Of a stretch of 64,000 bases of DNA, positions 45,696 through 55,796 are shown piece after piece (position 1 is the first letter of the stretch; each line of letters starts with the position of its first letter). The stretch is taken from positions 62,001 through 126,000 of the forward strand of contig QEOQ01000214.1 in the NCBI GenBank assembly GCA_010279815.1, read 5' to 3'. The notes under the pieces are model-generated. The model saw only the letters and a program-made list of their open reading frames with translations, made no database searches and was not told the DNA's origin. The stretch is from Brachionus plicatilis (lineage: Eukaryota; Rotifera; Eurotatoria; Ploima; Brachionidae). A program made the position numbers and the translations under genes.

Positions 45696-45803
45696 CATTT
45701 TATCTTATAAATTTAAAAAGACAACATTATATGTTTCAGGAAGGAGTTAATCTTTTAGATATCATAAAAAATAGACTATTCAAAGTCTATTCTTTATTCA
45801 AAA
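45696..45803 (+). repeat. Dispersed ~105-bp repeat, copy 2
   Basis: Second copy of 44078-44182, 1.6 kb downstream, 0.35 kb upstream of the GPCR start. It ends in AATAGACTATTCAAAGTCTA. Confidence 0.7.
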
Positions 45804-46157
45804 AATTCGGTTTAGCATAATCGTACGAGGGAATACGCTTAGGAGTTAGTTGTACTTGCTGTACTTAAAGAAATTTACATCTTTTTAATTTTTTTAAATA
45901 ATAATTATTTTGGAACAACTTTATTAATATTTTAAGAATATGCCTAAACACTTTATAAATGGAAAAACTATTCAACTTTTTGGTGATTTAATTCAGTAAT
46001 TAAATTTTTCGCTCAAAAATGAGATCAAAAATAAAATTTTTAATAAAACTTTTATTAAACAAAAAATTTCCACAAAATTTAAATTAAAATACTAAATAAA
46101 AAGATTAAAACAGCATTATTTAAATTAATTAGATAAAAATTGTTCAGACTTAAAGTG

Positions 46158-47903
46158 ATGAAGCATAAGAACTTAAGCGAGGCAAACGTGACTGAAATAC
46201 AGAACGATTATTTGCAGCATCAAATATACAGTGAAGTCCGACACAACTCTGATCTCGAAATATGGCGACACATATTCGGATCACTTGGAGTAGTCATTTC
46301 TATATTCGGCATACTCGGCAATATAATAAGCCTCTACATTCTTTTCAAACCAGGTCTTGCATCAAGCCGGAAGTATTCTCTTAGACAGAGAACGCGACCA
46401 AACTTCTCATTTGAATACAAACTCTCCAGTTTTTATGCATACCTCACAGCACTGAGCTTTTGTGATCTGTTTAGCTGCATTTTCGCCATTCTGAACATGC
46501 TCGAGTACATACCTCCGCCTTATTTGGAAGTAAACCTGACCAAATACCGGGAGTTTTGTCTCGGCATATCGGTCTACACCCATCCTATAGCTACCACCCT
46601 GCAGGCACTGAGCGTTTGGCTAATATGCGCCTTTTCCATTCACCGGTGCCGCTCTATAGTAAAACCCTCACATTTTCTGAGCTCGATCAAAAGGCGCAAA
46701 TGTACGCTGAACTATGCCCGCACCAACAGTTCACCGTCACAGTCCTACATGTGCCATGTGAACCTAAAAAATAACTGTACCCAAAAAACATATGAGCTAA
46801 AATTTTACTCCAAAAAAAATCTTCTTGTTCCTCTGTGCTGGTGTTCGGTGCGCTTGAGCGAACACTCGCAGCTAAAAGACTCATCTTTAATTTCAGCTTT
46901 GGAAAATAACACCGAAAGCTTGAAAAGTCAAGTGACCACAAGAAAAAAAGTCAAAAAAGTCAAGCTCACAATCATCATCCTTTACTTTGTGGCAATTGTT
47001 TACTTGATACCACAAATGTTCGAAAAAAAGCTCACTTCACTGGAAATTCAGCACAAAACCTATGTGTTTACCACAATGACTAGCTTTGGCCAGACACGAC
47101 TTTTCCGCCAAATATTCCACCTTTGGTTTTACATGATAGCCATTTACATTTTTCCATTCATTCTCATAATGGTGTTTAATTTGGTGCTGTTGCGTGCCTA
47201 CTTTAAATCGAGAAATCGATGCAAAAAATACAAGCTCAACAGAGACCCAAGTCAAATTCTCAAAGACTACAATTCGGTGAACACAAACTGTGACGAGGCC
47301 TCTAAAGCTGACGTAGAGCTGAAAGAAACCACACTCGGGTCCAATCTGGCACCCAAGTTCAGCATTGTTTCCAGTTTAAGCTTCAACAAGCCATCGTCCA
47401 GCCCGAATTTGCAGAATGTAAAAAATTCCCACAGGGGACGCGCACTCACTCTAACTCTGTTTGGCGTAGTTGCCATATTTTTCATATGTCACTTTCCTGC
47501 TGCCATTGCCAAAATAATCTATGTCATTTACCCAAGTGTCGAGTTCGATAAAAGTGCATTCGCTTCCATTTGTCTCGACTTGTCAAATTTCTTAATAATG
47601 TGCAATTCAAGTATCAACTTTTTGCTTTACATTGTGTTTGGACCAGCCAAGTTTCGCCAAGAATTTGGATTTATATTCATGAATGTGTTGCATGCATGCA
47701 GAAGAGACCCGGCTCGGGCAAATAGGAAAAATGCTCACTTTAATTTGACAGTGGATTACAAGCCTAATTTGCGGCCGGCCAGAAGTTGCCTGCAGGTGAA
47801 CAGGGATCAGTCATTTAGCAATTGTTGTTCCGTGGAAAATTCGTTCTTTAATGAAACATCCAAAAATGTCAATTCAAATGAGCCAAGGCCTAGCGATGAA
47901 TAG
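46158..47903 (+). CDS. Class A GPCR, FMRFamide/neuropeptide receptor-like
   Basis: Intronless 581-aa receptor starting at ATG 46158 (the open frame begins slightly earlier at a TTG). Predicted helices are TM1 40-63 with G54-N55, TM2 92-114 with LSFCD (D103), TM3 134-161 beginning at C134, TM4 269-288, TM5 322-346, TM6 428-456 with FFICHFP (P447), and TM7 470-495 with N483-SSINFLLY. N-glycosylation sequons are at N5, N10 and N126. NSxxN[F]xxY in TM7 and CHxP in TM6 are typical of invertebrate FMRFamide/peptide receptors, so a Gq- or Gi-coupled neuropeptide receptor is likely but the ligand is unknown. Oddities: DRY is replaced by H162-R163-C164, intracellular loop 2 is about 104 residues instead of about 12-20, and extracellular loop 2 lacks the cysteine that normally pairs with C134. 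Base composition is clearly richer in GC than the flanks, as expected for constrained coding DNA. Confidence 0.88.
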   Translation: MKHKNLSEANVTEIQNDYLQHQIYSEVRHNSDLEIWRHIFGSLGVVISIFGILGNIISLYILFKPGLASSRKYSLRQRTRPNFSFEYKLSSFYAYLTALSFCDLFSCIFAILNMLEYIPPPYLEVNLTKYREFCLGISVYTHPIATTLQALSVWLICAFSIHRCRSIVKPSHFLSSIKRRKCTLNYARTNSSPSQSYMCHVNLKNNCTQKTYELKFYSKKNLLVPLCWCSVRLSEHSQLKDSSLISALENNTESLKSQVTTRKKVKKVKLTIIILYFVAIVYLIPQMFEKKLTSLEIQHKTYVFTTMTSFGQTRLFRQIFHLWFYMIAIYIFPFILIMVFNLVLLRAYFKSRNRCKKYKLNRDPSQILKDYNSVNTNCDEASKADVELKETTLGSNLAPKFSIVSSLSFNKPSSSPNLQNVKNSHRGRALTLTLFGVVAIFFICHFPAAIAKIIYVIYPSVEFDKSAFASICLDLSNFLIMCNSSINFLLYIVFGPAKFRQEFGFIFMNVLHACRRDPARANRKNAHFNLTVDYKPNLRPARSCLQVNRDQSFSNCCSVENSFFNETSKNVNSNEPRPSDE

Positions 47904-48379
47904 TTTAATATTATTCAAATCATGCTCAATTTATTTTTTAGTAAATTATTATTAAATATTAAATGTTTAATTATTTTGTAAATAAAATTTTTTTTAAAAA
48001 ATTTTTTTTTTTTAATTTTTTTTTCAACTATAATCAATCAGTTAATATTTTTAAATTTTTATTCTTTGGCTAACTTTAAAAAAGTACACTAAGAGACTCT
48101 TAAGAAGAATATCTAAAATATAGGCATCTTCTTTCAAGATTTCCAAGAGATAATTGATCTCTAATATCTCTTAGATAAGTTTCGGGCAATTCAAAAATTT
48201 CACACTGTCAAAATGTTTCGAAAACAAATTCGAAATCTGAACCTTATAAATGTATTATTTATTTTTATAGAAAAAAAATTTATATCTTCCTTTTCAAGTT
48301 ATATTAAGCAAAAGAAAGCTTGTCATCCTGGGTTGTGCCTAAAATGTGGAAAGCGGAATTATTTTTTTATAGTCGAAAA
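47904..48379. other. AT-rich 3' flank of the GPCR gene
   Basis: A/T-rich, with AATAAAATT near 47980 as a possible polyadenylation signal. The ORF at 48213-48404 is not supported. Confidence 0.4.
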
Positions 48380-48620
48380 AATTTCCACAAAATTAGATAC
48401 CTAAAAAACGCATATTAGTTATTTTTCATTTTTTTTAGGAAAATTTTTGCGAAAAACTCGTAGTTTTCTTGCAATACAAGAAACCATTTCTGCAATATTA
48501 GATACATAATAAGTGGAATTTGTGCCTAGTAATTTTTCGCGGAAATTTAAAAAAGACTAAAATGCGGCAATTCTGTTTTTAAGGTATCTAATGCGGAAAT
48601 GTTTTTTACAATTTTTTATA
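48380..48620. repeat. Inverted repeat with AGATACCTAAAAAACGC arms
   Basis: TTCCACAAAATTAGATACCT (near 48388) is inverted as AAGGTATCTAATGCGGAAAT (near 48582). A third, direct relative of the right arm (AAGGTATCTAATGTGAAAAT) is at 49911-49930. MITE-like, about 240 bp. Confidence 0.55.
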
Positions 48621-48704
48621 ATTTCAGCAGGTCTCAAGACACTGATTAACGCTTCATTTATTTAATTGATTATTAAAAAAATGTTCATAAAAAAAACAAA
48701 TTGC

Positions 48705-49395
48705 TCCTAAATAACGGAAACGGAACAACGGAACCGGAATTTAAGATAACTAAATCACGGAATCAATCCTTCGGAACTGGGCCCTAAATTACTGAACTGG
48801 AATCTACTAAAGTTCGGAACAAAGGATACGGAATTAAACACTTCAAGAATAAATTATGAAATTTTTGATATACAAGTAAAAGTTTTTTTTTCAAAAATTT
48901 TTTATTGCTGTTTTTAATAAGTTAAAAATATAAAAGTTGTAATATTTTATAAACTAAAATTTAGGAGCAACCTTTCTTTTTGATTAATTAATAACGAAAC
49001 ACATAATGAATATTAAAATCTCAATTATATTTTTAAATTTTAACGATTTTTAATATAATATAATTCTTGAATTTAAAATGTATCAAATTTAGATCTAAAC
49101 CTAAATTTTTATTTTTATAAAAAATCTAATTTCACTTTTTAAATTTTTCCTTTATCTTCAAAATTAATATTACTTTATTTAATAACACTAAAAAAATATC
49201 TATCATCCAAAGCTCAGTAACTTATCCTTCTTCTTCTGTAATTTGACTAGTTGTTCCTGCTTTTTATTCCGTATCCTTTGTTCCGAACTTTAAAAGGATC
49301 CGATTCCGTAATTTAGGGACCGATTCCGGAGAACTGAATCCGTGTTTTAGTAACCTTAAATTCCGGTTCCGTTGTTCCATTTCCGTAATTTAGGA
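48705..49395. mobile_element. ~690-bp MITE with ~130-bp TIRs rich in CGGAA
   Basis: The left arm starts TCCTAAATAACGGAAACGGA and the inverse of the right arm starts TCCTAAATTACGGAAATGGA. The arms align over about 130 bp through ACAACGGAACCGGAATTTAA, ACGGAATC and GTTCGGAACAAAGGATACGG. The roughly 430-bp A/T-rich middle has no ORF. The target duplication could not be read with confidence. Confidence 0.85.
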
Positions 49396-50810
49396 AAAAC
49401 CAAAAAAACATTAAAATTATATTATAAAGAGTTTTTGATTTAATATTTATTTGAAAAAATTTAAAAACAAGTTATTTAAGTTAAACAATTAAAATTTTGA
49501 AACAAAATCTTTATAAATTTCATTTATTATTGAAAATTGAAAGCTCAAACGTTGAGAACTTCAACATTGATTTCTTGATCACAAAGCAATTTGATCACCT
49601 CTAGAAAAATTATTCAAAGGTTTTTCTCCACTTTTTGATTCTGCCATTGCTTCAATTAGGTTATTGTTGTTCCTTAAAATAAAATTCAAATTTCTTGAGT
49701 CATTTTTCTTTAATTTCTCTTTTAGATTAAAGGGAGAATTTTAATATAAAAGACATTTGTAAGAGAAAGTTAGCATCCTTTCAAAAAAAAACCAATGCTG
49801 AAATAAATAAAGACCATACTTTTCTAAAGCGTTATTTATCTCATTAAAGCTGTTTGCATCAAGCTTTACATTTAGAAGTTTTAAGATATAAATATAATAA
49901 TTCTTTTTAAGGTATCTAATGTGAAAATATTTTTTACAATGAAAAAATAGCTGCGGAATCCCTTCTTTGACCATCAGTAATTTCAAATTGGAATAAAAGT
50001 AAAAAAAAAAAAATTAAAGAAATTTTGTAAGCAATTAAAAACAAATATTTTGTTCATGCATTCCTAGTTAGGTCATATATGCGAAAATTAAATCAACTAG
50101 ACTATTCCTCTTACCATCCACACAATTTTCCAATATCTAGCTAATGCTTGCAAATCTTTTGATGAATTAAAAACTAAAAAATATTTAATTTACACAATTA
50201 GTGGACATTTTAAATCAGAAAATGAGATTTTAAAAGCTTAACATTTCAAATTTCATTCTAAAATTAAAATTCTTTAATATTTTTAAAGCTTTCACTTTGA
50301 CAAGTTTTTAAACCTGCATTTTGATCCGAAGTCATTAATTTTAATGCATCGCTTTCTCTCGCAAGGCATTAAGGTAGATTGATAATTAAAAAGCAGATAC
50401 GCCAAAAATAGCTTTAAATTGTGTTAATTTTCCTGAGAATCTAGGTATTATAATCATTTTGATTTTTAATGTGTCATATGAATAATTCATAAAATAGAAA
50501 ATTTTTAATTACAGCCTTCTTTAATTGATTATGAAATTAAATTTTGATACCAAGGTTTCTAATATAAATTGAATGCTAAAAAAATTGGACCAATTGAAAT
50601 TTCAATCAACAAAATTTCTATCAAACAGTCTCTTCACAATATAAAAAAATCTTATCTAACAAAAAATTTTTTAAATCAATTAATCAAACGAACAAAAGAC
50701 CAATTTTAAAAAATATGTGACAAGTAATTTTAGATATGTGACCAATTATTTTTTAACAATAAAAAATAAATATAAAAAAATTATTTAAAATTTTTATTCC
50801 AAAAAAAATG
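49396..50810. other. AT-rich spacer, no gene seen
   Basis: The 81-codon minus ORF at 49741-49986 is A/T-driven, and nothing independent supports it. Confidence 0.45.
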
Positions 50811-50880
50811 TTCGAATTTACTTAATAGTCATTTGTTTGTAATAATAATACAACTGACTAAATGATTAAATATAATAAGT
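50811..50880. repeat. Dispersed repeat with ATA tail (pair with 22947-23012)
   Basis: Same word order as the copy at 22.95 kb, including TTCGAATTTACTTAATAGTC, an AATAATA run and CTAAATGAT. It lies directly upstream of LINE-A copy 5. Confidence 0.5.
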
Positions 50881-50924
50881 AAAGTGTTTGATAGAATCCT
50901 TGCCTCTAGACATATGCCTTAAAT

Positions 50925-51745
50925 TCATCTCTATCTGATAAAAAAGAGAGTTATAATCTAAACTTAAAAATTGATGGAAACAGAATAGTGAGCCAAAAAG
51001 AAATCTAGTTTCTTGGTATTAAATTTGATTCTAAGTTAAACTTTAATATACTGATAGACGAAATTAAAGAACGCTGCAATAAAAGATTAATATTATTAAG
51101 ATATTGTCAAACAAAAAATGGGGTCTAAATCAAAACACACTAGGAAATTTATATAAATCTTTAGTCGGATCAATCTTAGACTATTCTTTTCCTTGCTTAA
51201 ATTCATTTTCAGAAAATAATATCAAAAAACTATCAAATAATATCAAAAGGTCTATTCTTAAGTTAAAATATGATACTCCCTCCAATATCGTGCATCATGA
51301 GGCTTTTAATAAACTAAAATTACTAACAGTCTCGAATCGGCTTTTTGAATTGAGTGAGAGATATGTTGGGACAAGACTGAGTCATTCTATTCCATTGGTT
51401 GAAAGACCGGTGAAGGAATACAAAGAAGGTTTCGAATCAAGATATATTGAATACCCAACTCCATTGTGTAATTGCTATCTTACTATTTCTTCTTATTTTC
51501 CTGAAACTTGAACTATTCAAACATGTACCACATATAACAATCTTTTCCAATTTATGTCTTTTCAACTTTCATTTTTTTAGCTTATTTACTTTTTTTTGAT
51601 TCTTTTTTTTAATCTCATTTTATTAACTTTAATTTTATTTTTATTTTATTTCATTTTTATTTTATTTTTTTTTTATTTAACTTTTTAACTTATTCTGAAG
51701 GAGCTTTAGCTCGGTATAGAAAAAAAATTAATAAATAAATAAATA
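50925..51745 (+). mobile_element. LINE-A copy 5, 5'-truncated
   Basis: Coding begins mid-RT: SDKKESYNLNLKIDGNRIVS, FLGIKFDSKLNFNIL, DEIKERCNKRL, then after small frameshifts NKKWGLNQNTLGNLYKSLVG, LDYSFPCLNSFSENNIKK (followed by a short in-frame duplication/deletion giving LSNNIKRS), PSNIVHHEAFNKLKLL and GFESRYIEYPTPLCNCYL. The stop (51509-51511) is followed by a 190-bp T-rich 3' UTR, the hairpin GAGCTTTAGCTC (51701-51712) and a tail with AATAAATAAATAAATAA. It preserves the uninterrupted junction that is broken by an insertion in copy 1. Confidence 0.87.
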
Positions 51746-51764
51746 ATAAAACCAAATTAGTGAT

Positions 51765-51914
51765 GGGTCTTAACTTAACTAATTTAGTTTAGTCGGCTAA
51801 AATTAAGTCGACTAAAATTAAGTCGACTAATTTTTAGTTAACTAATTTTTAGTCGATAGGTTAAACAAATTGACTTGACTTAACTTAAGACTTGTGACTT
51901 AAAAGCAACTCTGG
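51765..51914. repeat. DNA-element end with TAAGTCGACT units
   Basis: Repeated words TAAAATTAAGTCGACTAAAA and TTTTTAGTYAACTAA at 51790-51860 are followed by GACTTGACTTAACTTAAGAC and TTGTGACTTAAAAGCAACTC. The last part is the inverse of the element end at 4605 and 62570. It abuts a CR1-like LINE fragment and probably interrupted it. Confidence 0.5.
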
Positions 51915-52330
51915 TAAGACCTCATCAAGATGCCGGAGCAGTCTGGTCTCCTCATACAGAAAAGGATATTAGAGTACTTGAGAATGTACAGAGAAGAGCA
52001 ACAAAGTTAGTACCAAGAATTCGTAACTGGAAATATAGCGTTAGACTAACAGTTCTTGGTTAAACTCCGCTTAGAGAAAGAAGAGAAAGAGGTGACTTGA
52101 TCCAGCTATTTAAATTCCAAAGAGGCATCATTCAAGTTAAATGGACAAAAATTCCTATTAGATCCATGTATTATCATGGCCAACTGAGGGAATCAGGGGA
52201 CACAAAAGGAGACTGTCCTGGTAGACCATTAAAAACTGGAGTCAGAGGGAACACTTTTTTATCAATAAAGTAGTAAATTGGTGGAATAAGCCTCCTGAGG
52301 AATCTGATTATTATTTTTATTATTTTTTTT
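51915..52330 (+). mobile_element. CR1/L2-like LINE C-terminal fragment
   Basis: Reads LVRPHQDAGAVWSPHTEKDI, RVLENVQRRATKLVPRIRNW, LRERRERGDLIQLFKFQRGI, GDCPGRPLKTGVRGNTF and WWNKPPEE before a T/ATT tail. These are the VRPHLEYA, LExVQRRATKLV, RRxRGDLI and WNxLP blocks of CR1/L2 ORF2. One stop follows VLG. It is 5'-truncated. Confidence 0.85.
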
Positions 52331-52384
52331 TGTTATATTTTTTTAAAATTATTTAAATAAATCTAAAGATTAATTTTAATATCT

Positions 52385-52443
52385 AAAAATAAACTATTTG
52401 AATTGAAATTATATTATGAATTGATCATCAACTTCAAGATGTC
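52385..52443. mobile_element. Fragment of the 19.75-kb MITE family
   Basis: AACTATTTGAATTGAAATTA, TATGAATTGATCATCAACTT and CAAGATGTC match the right end of the element at 20210-20299. It shows that the family is dispersed. Confidence 0.75.
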
Positions 52444-52735
52444 ATTAAAAATTTAATTTTTTTTATGTTTCTCACAAATATTATTCAAAAATATATATTT
52501 TTCAATAATAAAATTTCAAATAAAAATTTTCAAATTTTCACTTTTCTTGTCCATCTTTATTCATGTAATTTCGAAATAACGAAACCTTTTTTTTTAGAAC
52601 TGGCTCTTTTGTTATTCCAAGTATCTACTCGAAATTTTAATACTGCTCGAAATTTTAATATTCTTCCCTTTTATAATATATTTTTGTATATATAATTTTA
52701 TTTTATACTTTACCGAAAATGTATTGAAGAGTAAA
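52444..52735. other. AT-rich spacer, no gene seen
   Basis: Low complexity. The ORF at 52465-52695 is not supported. Confidence 0.45.
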
Positions 52736-52739
52736 GAAG

Positions 52740-52912
52740 AAATTTAAAAATATTGAGAAGCGCTCATCTCCATTTCCAGTACCTTTTTGGGCAGCACCAC
52801 CGACCTGACACAGAGGTTACTGCATGGAGTTGATCATCTGTACCGCTATTAATGCTCGATCTTCTGCTTGCATGACTAACACACAAACCATTAGGCTATA
52901 CGGGCTATAAGG
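52740..52912 (-). mobile_element. SINE-like element with tRNA-type head
   Basis: On the minus strand the sequence starts near 52912 with TAGCCCGTATAGCCTAATGG, in which TAGCCTAATGG matches an RNA polymerase III A box. About 35 nt later, GATCGAGCA resembles a degenerate B box. The body continues GTCAGGTCGGTGGTGCTGCC and GTACTGGAAATGGAGATGAG. It is GC-richer than its flanks and noncoding. The tRNA fold itself is weak. Confidence 0.5.
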
Positions 52913-53164
52913 TAAAAAATTACCTTAATTTAATATTCTAATTTATGAAAAAGAATAAAAAAATTTCCATGACAATCAAAATATTATTAAGTTTTATTCA
53001 AAATTTTACTCCTGAAAAACCGAATATTTTAGCTCACCTTTCTGAAGAAATAATTTGATTGATTATTTTTTTTTTAAAGGTATGTATAATTTTTTACGTC
53101 ATAAATTTTATGAGAATCTGATAATTTCCATTAATTGAGAGCTTAAATTCTTCTCTATGAAAAA

Positions 53165-53674
53165 ATGTCAAATTTTACACCACGTAGAGACACAACTCCC
53201 AGATTACCACCGATCATTCAGCCAATAACTTTAAATGAACCATTAAATATACCGCCTGATAGTCAGATTCCATTTATATACTTTCAAAAAATGTTCAATT
53301 AACATTAAAAATGCATTTAAGGGATGTCGGAATTTTTGTCAGACGAACGACGTGCCCGTCTGGTATTAGATGAACAAATCCGTGTCATATCCTCAGTATG
53401 CAAGAAATTAAACTCTGACATCGAAGCTCTAGATGGTCAGTTGGCCGAACGAGCTTTTCAAATGAACAATGTTGAATTCAAAACAAACGATTTTCAGGCA
53501 AACTTCTTGGCCATAAATAAAGATCTTCAGTTTAAAATAACTAGACATGATAACCAATTGAACAGAATTGAAAATGACATGATGGTTCATTCTAACAGCT
53601 TGAAAGAGCTGCAATTCCAATACCAAGACAACAACCGGTCCGCACAATTACGCATGAATGATATTGAAAGCAGA
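53165..53674 (+). CDS. FAM81-like coiled-coil protein, exons 1-2
   Basis: Exon 1 (53165-53261) encodes MSNFTPRRDTTPRLPPIIQP and a short proline-rich tail. A 60-bp intron (53262-53321, GT...AAG) joins it in frame to exon 2 (53322-53674), which ends before GTAGGT. Exon 2 reads SDERRARLVLDEQIRVISSV, KKLNSDIEALDGQLAERAFQ, RHDNQLNRIENDMM and RMNDIESR. The block RLxLEEQIRxxxxxxKxLNxDIExLxxQLxxR followed by an R(C/H)D..I.RL heptad region is the FAM81A/B signature as I know it. FAM81A is reported as a synaptic condensate-associated coiled-coil protein in vertebrates, and the ancestral role is unclear. If the exon 1-2 intron is not real, translation could start at ATG 53324. The coding phase at 53674 is 0, matching exon 3 at 57255. 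Confidence 0.75.
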
Positions 53675-53887
53675 GTAGGTTATTTTTTTTTTAAAGTCTT
53701 TGGCGTTTTAAATAGCATATTTAGCACCCTAATTAGCAAAGATGCTATTAAATTATTTTATCTTTAAAAAATTAATAATTTTTTTTACAATTTTAATATT
53801 TTTGAGCTTAAAATATATTTAATAAGATTTAATTTGGTATTGTGAAATTTAAATACAAATTGGACAAAAATTCTTCCTTTTTTGATA

Positions 53888-54430
53888 CAGTGGTGATTTG
53901 ATAACAGTATTTTACGAAAAATTACGTAAATACCGTAAATTAACCAAATTTTACCACATTTTACGTAAATTAACTTAAAATCCGAAAAGTGGAAAAGAGG
54001 TATTTTACGAAAAATTACGTTAATTTTCAGGATTTTCCGATAATTTTCGAAAATTCCGGTAAAATTTGGTAAAATTAAAAACGGAAAATTCAAAATTCAA
54101 AATTTTTTGAAAAAATGTCTTTTTTTTCCAAAAATCGAAAATTTAAGAAATCTTTTTTTATATCAATTTATAAATAACTATTTTTTTGACCAATTTATGA
54201 AAAAAAAACTGTCTTAAATTTTCGATTTTTGAAAAAAAAAGACATTTTTTCAAAAAATTTTGAATTTTGAATTGGCCGTTTTAATTTTACCAAATTTATC
54301 GGAAAATCCTGAAAATTAACGTAATTTTTCATAAAATACCTCCTTTCCACTTTTCGGATTTTACGTTAATTTACGTAAAATGTGGTAAATGTGGTAAAAT
54401 TTGGTTGATTTACGGTATTTTACTTAATTG
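53888..54430. repeat. ~520-bp imperfect palindrome (foldback/MITE)
   Basis: The left half (TATTTTACGAAAAATTACGT, CCGAAAAGTGGAAAAGAGGT, AAATTTTACCACATTTTACG) is mirrored by the right half (GGTAAAATTTGGTTGATTTA, ACCTCCTTTCCACTTTTCGG, ACGTAATTTTTCATAAAATA). The centre lies near 54165. The left end TA-CAGTGGTGATTTGATAAC resembles the end of the MITE at 55799, so both may belong to one superfamily. The right terminus is eroded. Confidence 0.8.
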
Positions 54431-54862
54431 TTATTCAGTTTTTTAAAATTTTTTTCTGTTCTATTTATCATTTTGTACTGAATTTCACAAAACCCCTTTT
54501 TTCCCTAAAACACTTTTTCTCATGTTTTAATAAGACAAAAAAATTAAATATCAATAATATTTAAATTGATTATTGGTTTAATTTACTAAAAAAAAGAAAA
54601 TAATGATTTAATTTTAGGCAACAAAGGTGCAAAAAAAGTAAGTTTTACTTTGTTGCAGTATTTTTTAAGTATATTTTATTAAGTATAATTTTAATTCATC
54701 AAAAAAGCAAGAATTTTTGTTCAATATGCATTTGAATTTCACAATGCCATTTATATTTTTCTAAACCAATTTAAATTATTTTAAGGTTCAATTTATAATC
54801 TTTGTTTTAATTTGCTTCAAATTTAGAAAAAAAATAAGCTAAATAACACATTGAGTCAGATT
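54430..54862 (+). repeat. Direct segmental duplication, copy 1 (433 bp)
   Basis: It matches 56632-57065 in the same orientation along its whole length with few differences, starting GTTATTCAGTTTTTT and ending AACACATTGAGTCAGATT. It includes an exon-like 20-mer (54616-54635) bounded by TTTTAG and GTAAGT. It begins exactly where the palindrome ends. Confidence 0.9.
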
Positions 54863-55254
54863 GATCATGTGACTTAGCTCAAACTTATCTTTGATAAGTG
54901 TTCGGCATACAATTTTAGTTTTTATCCCATCAAACTTTTTCCCTAATTACAATAAAGATTAAGTTTTCAGAAAAGTAACATTAAGATTGATTCTAATATT
55001 AAGCAAAACTGTTGGTTCTGGACCCTGCCTTGATATGCGAATTCGACTGATTTTGTGTTTTCGTTAGTTTCGCTCATCAATTTTTCATGAACCAATTTTT
55101 TTATATTTAATTCACCAAGTACCGTATTCCCTAGTTCGATTATGCTGCACCACAAGCTAAGACACGCTTTTGAACCATGCACCAAAGTACATCTCGCCTA
55201 TGCTAAAAATTTTTTGATGAAGAACAAATGGTCTAATTGCATTATCACGGATTT

Positions 55255-55400
55255 AGGTCCGCATCAAACTCTGAAATTCAAAATTTAATGCGTCATCTAG
55301 ACTTGATTTTAAGACAAAAAATTTTGGTGCAGCGCCTAGAGTTAAGAAAAAAAAATTAGAATTATTTGAATTTATTTTTTTGTTGAGAAACACCAATTTA
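55255..55400. repeat. Dispersed repeat related to 45370-45475
   Basis: AATTTAATGCGTCATCTAGA, CTTGATTTTAAGACAAAAAA and TTTGGTGCAGCGCCTAGAGT mirror the order seen at 45.4 kb. The minus-strand ORF across it (55253-55480) is incidental. Confidence 0.5.
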
Positions 55401-55796
55401 TTAATGGCAAATTGGAGTTTCAGATCAAATTTTACCATAAAACGATTATTTGAAATTAAGAAATTATTTAATCTAAACATTACTCGACATGTTATGTCTA
55501 AAAATGGTTTATTATCAAATTAATATCAAAATCATTGACGCTAAATTTATTCATTTAAAAGCAATCAATAATTTAAACAATTCATAAATTTTTTTTTTGT
55601 TTTCATTTTTATTCATTAAAACTAAAATAATTTTATTTTCCCATTTAAAAAAATTTTAAATTTTAAAACATTAAATTTTTTGGTCCGTAAAAATTTTTAT
55701 AAAAATCAATTAAAAAATTTAAACCTATTAAATTAAATTCGATAAAAAGAGATATTTTAAAATTTAATTGAAAATAAACTTGACATAACATTCAAG

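Larger units (their letters stand above)
43856..46157. other. AT-rich 5' flank of the GPCR gene
   Basis: Contains one half of two dispersed repeat pairs (listed separately) and otherwise nothing recognised. No specific promoter element can be assigned. Confidence 0.45.

Noticed and set aside
46687..47485. Minus-strand ORFs of 72-84 aa across the GPCR
   Set aside because: Antisense shadows of the receptor coding sequence.
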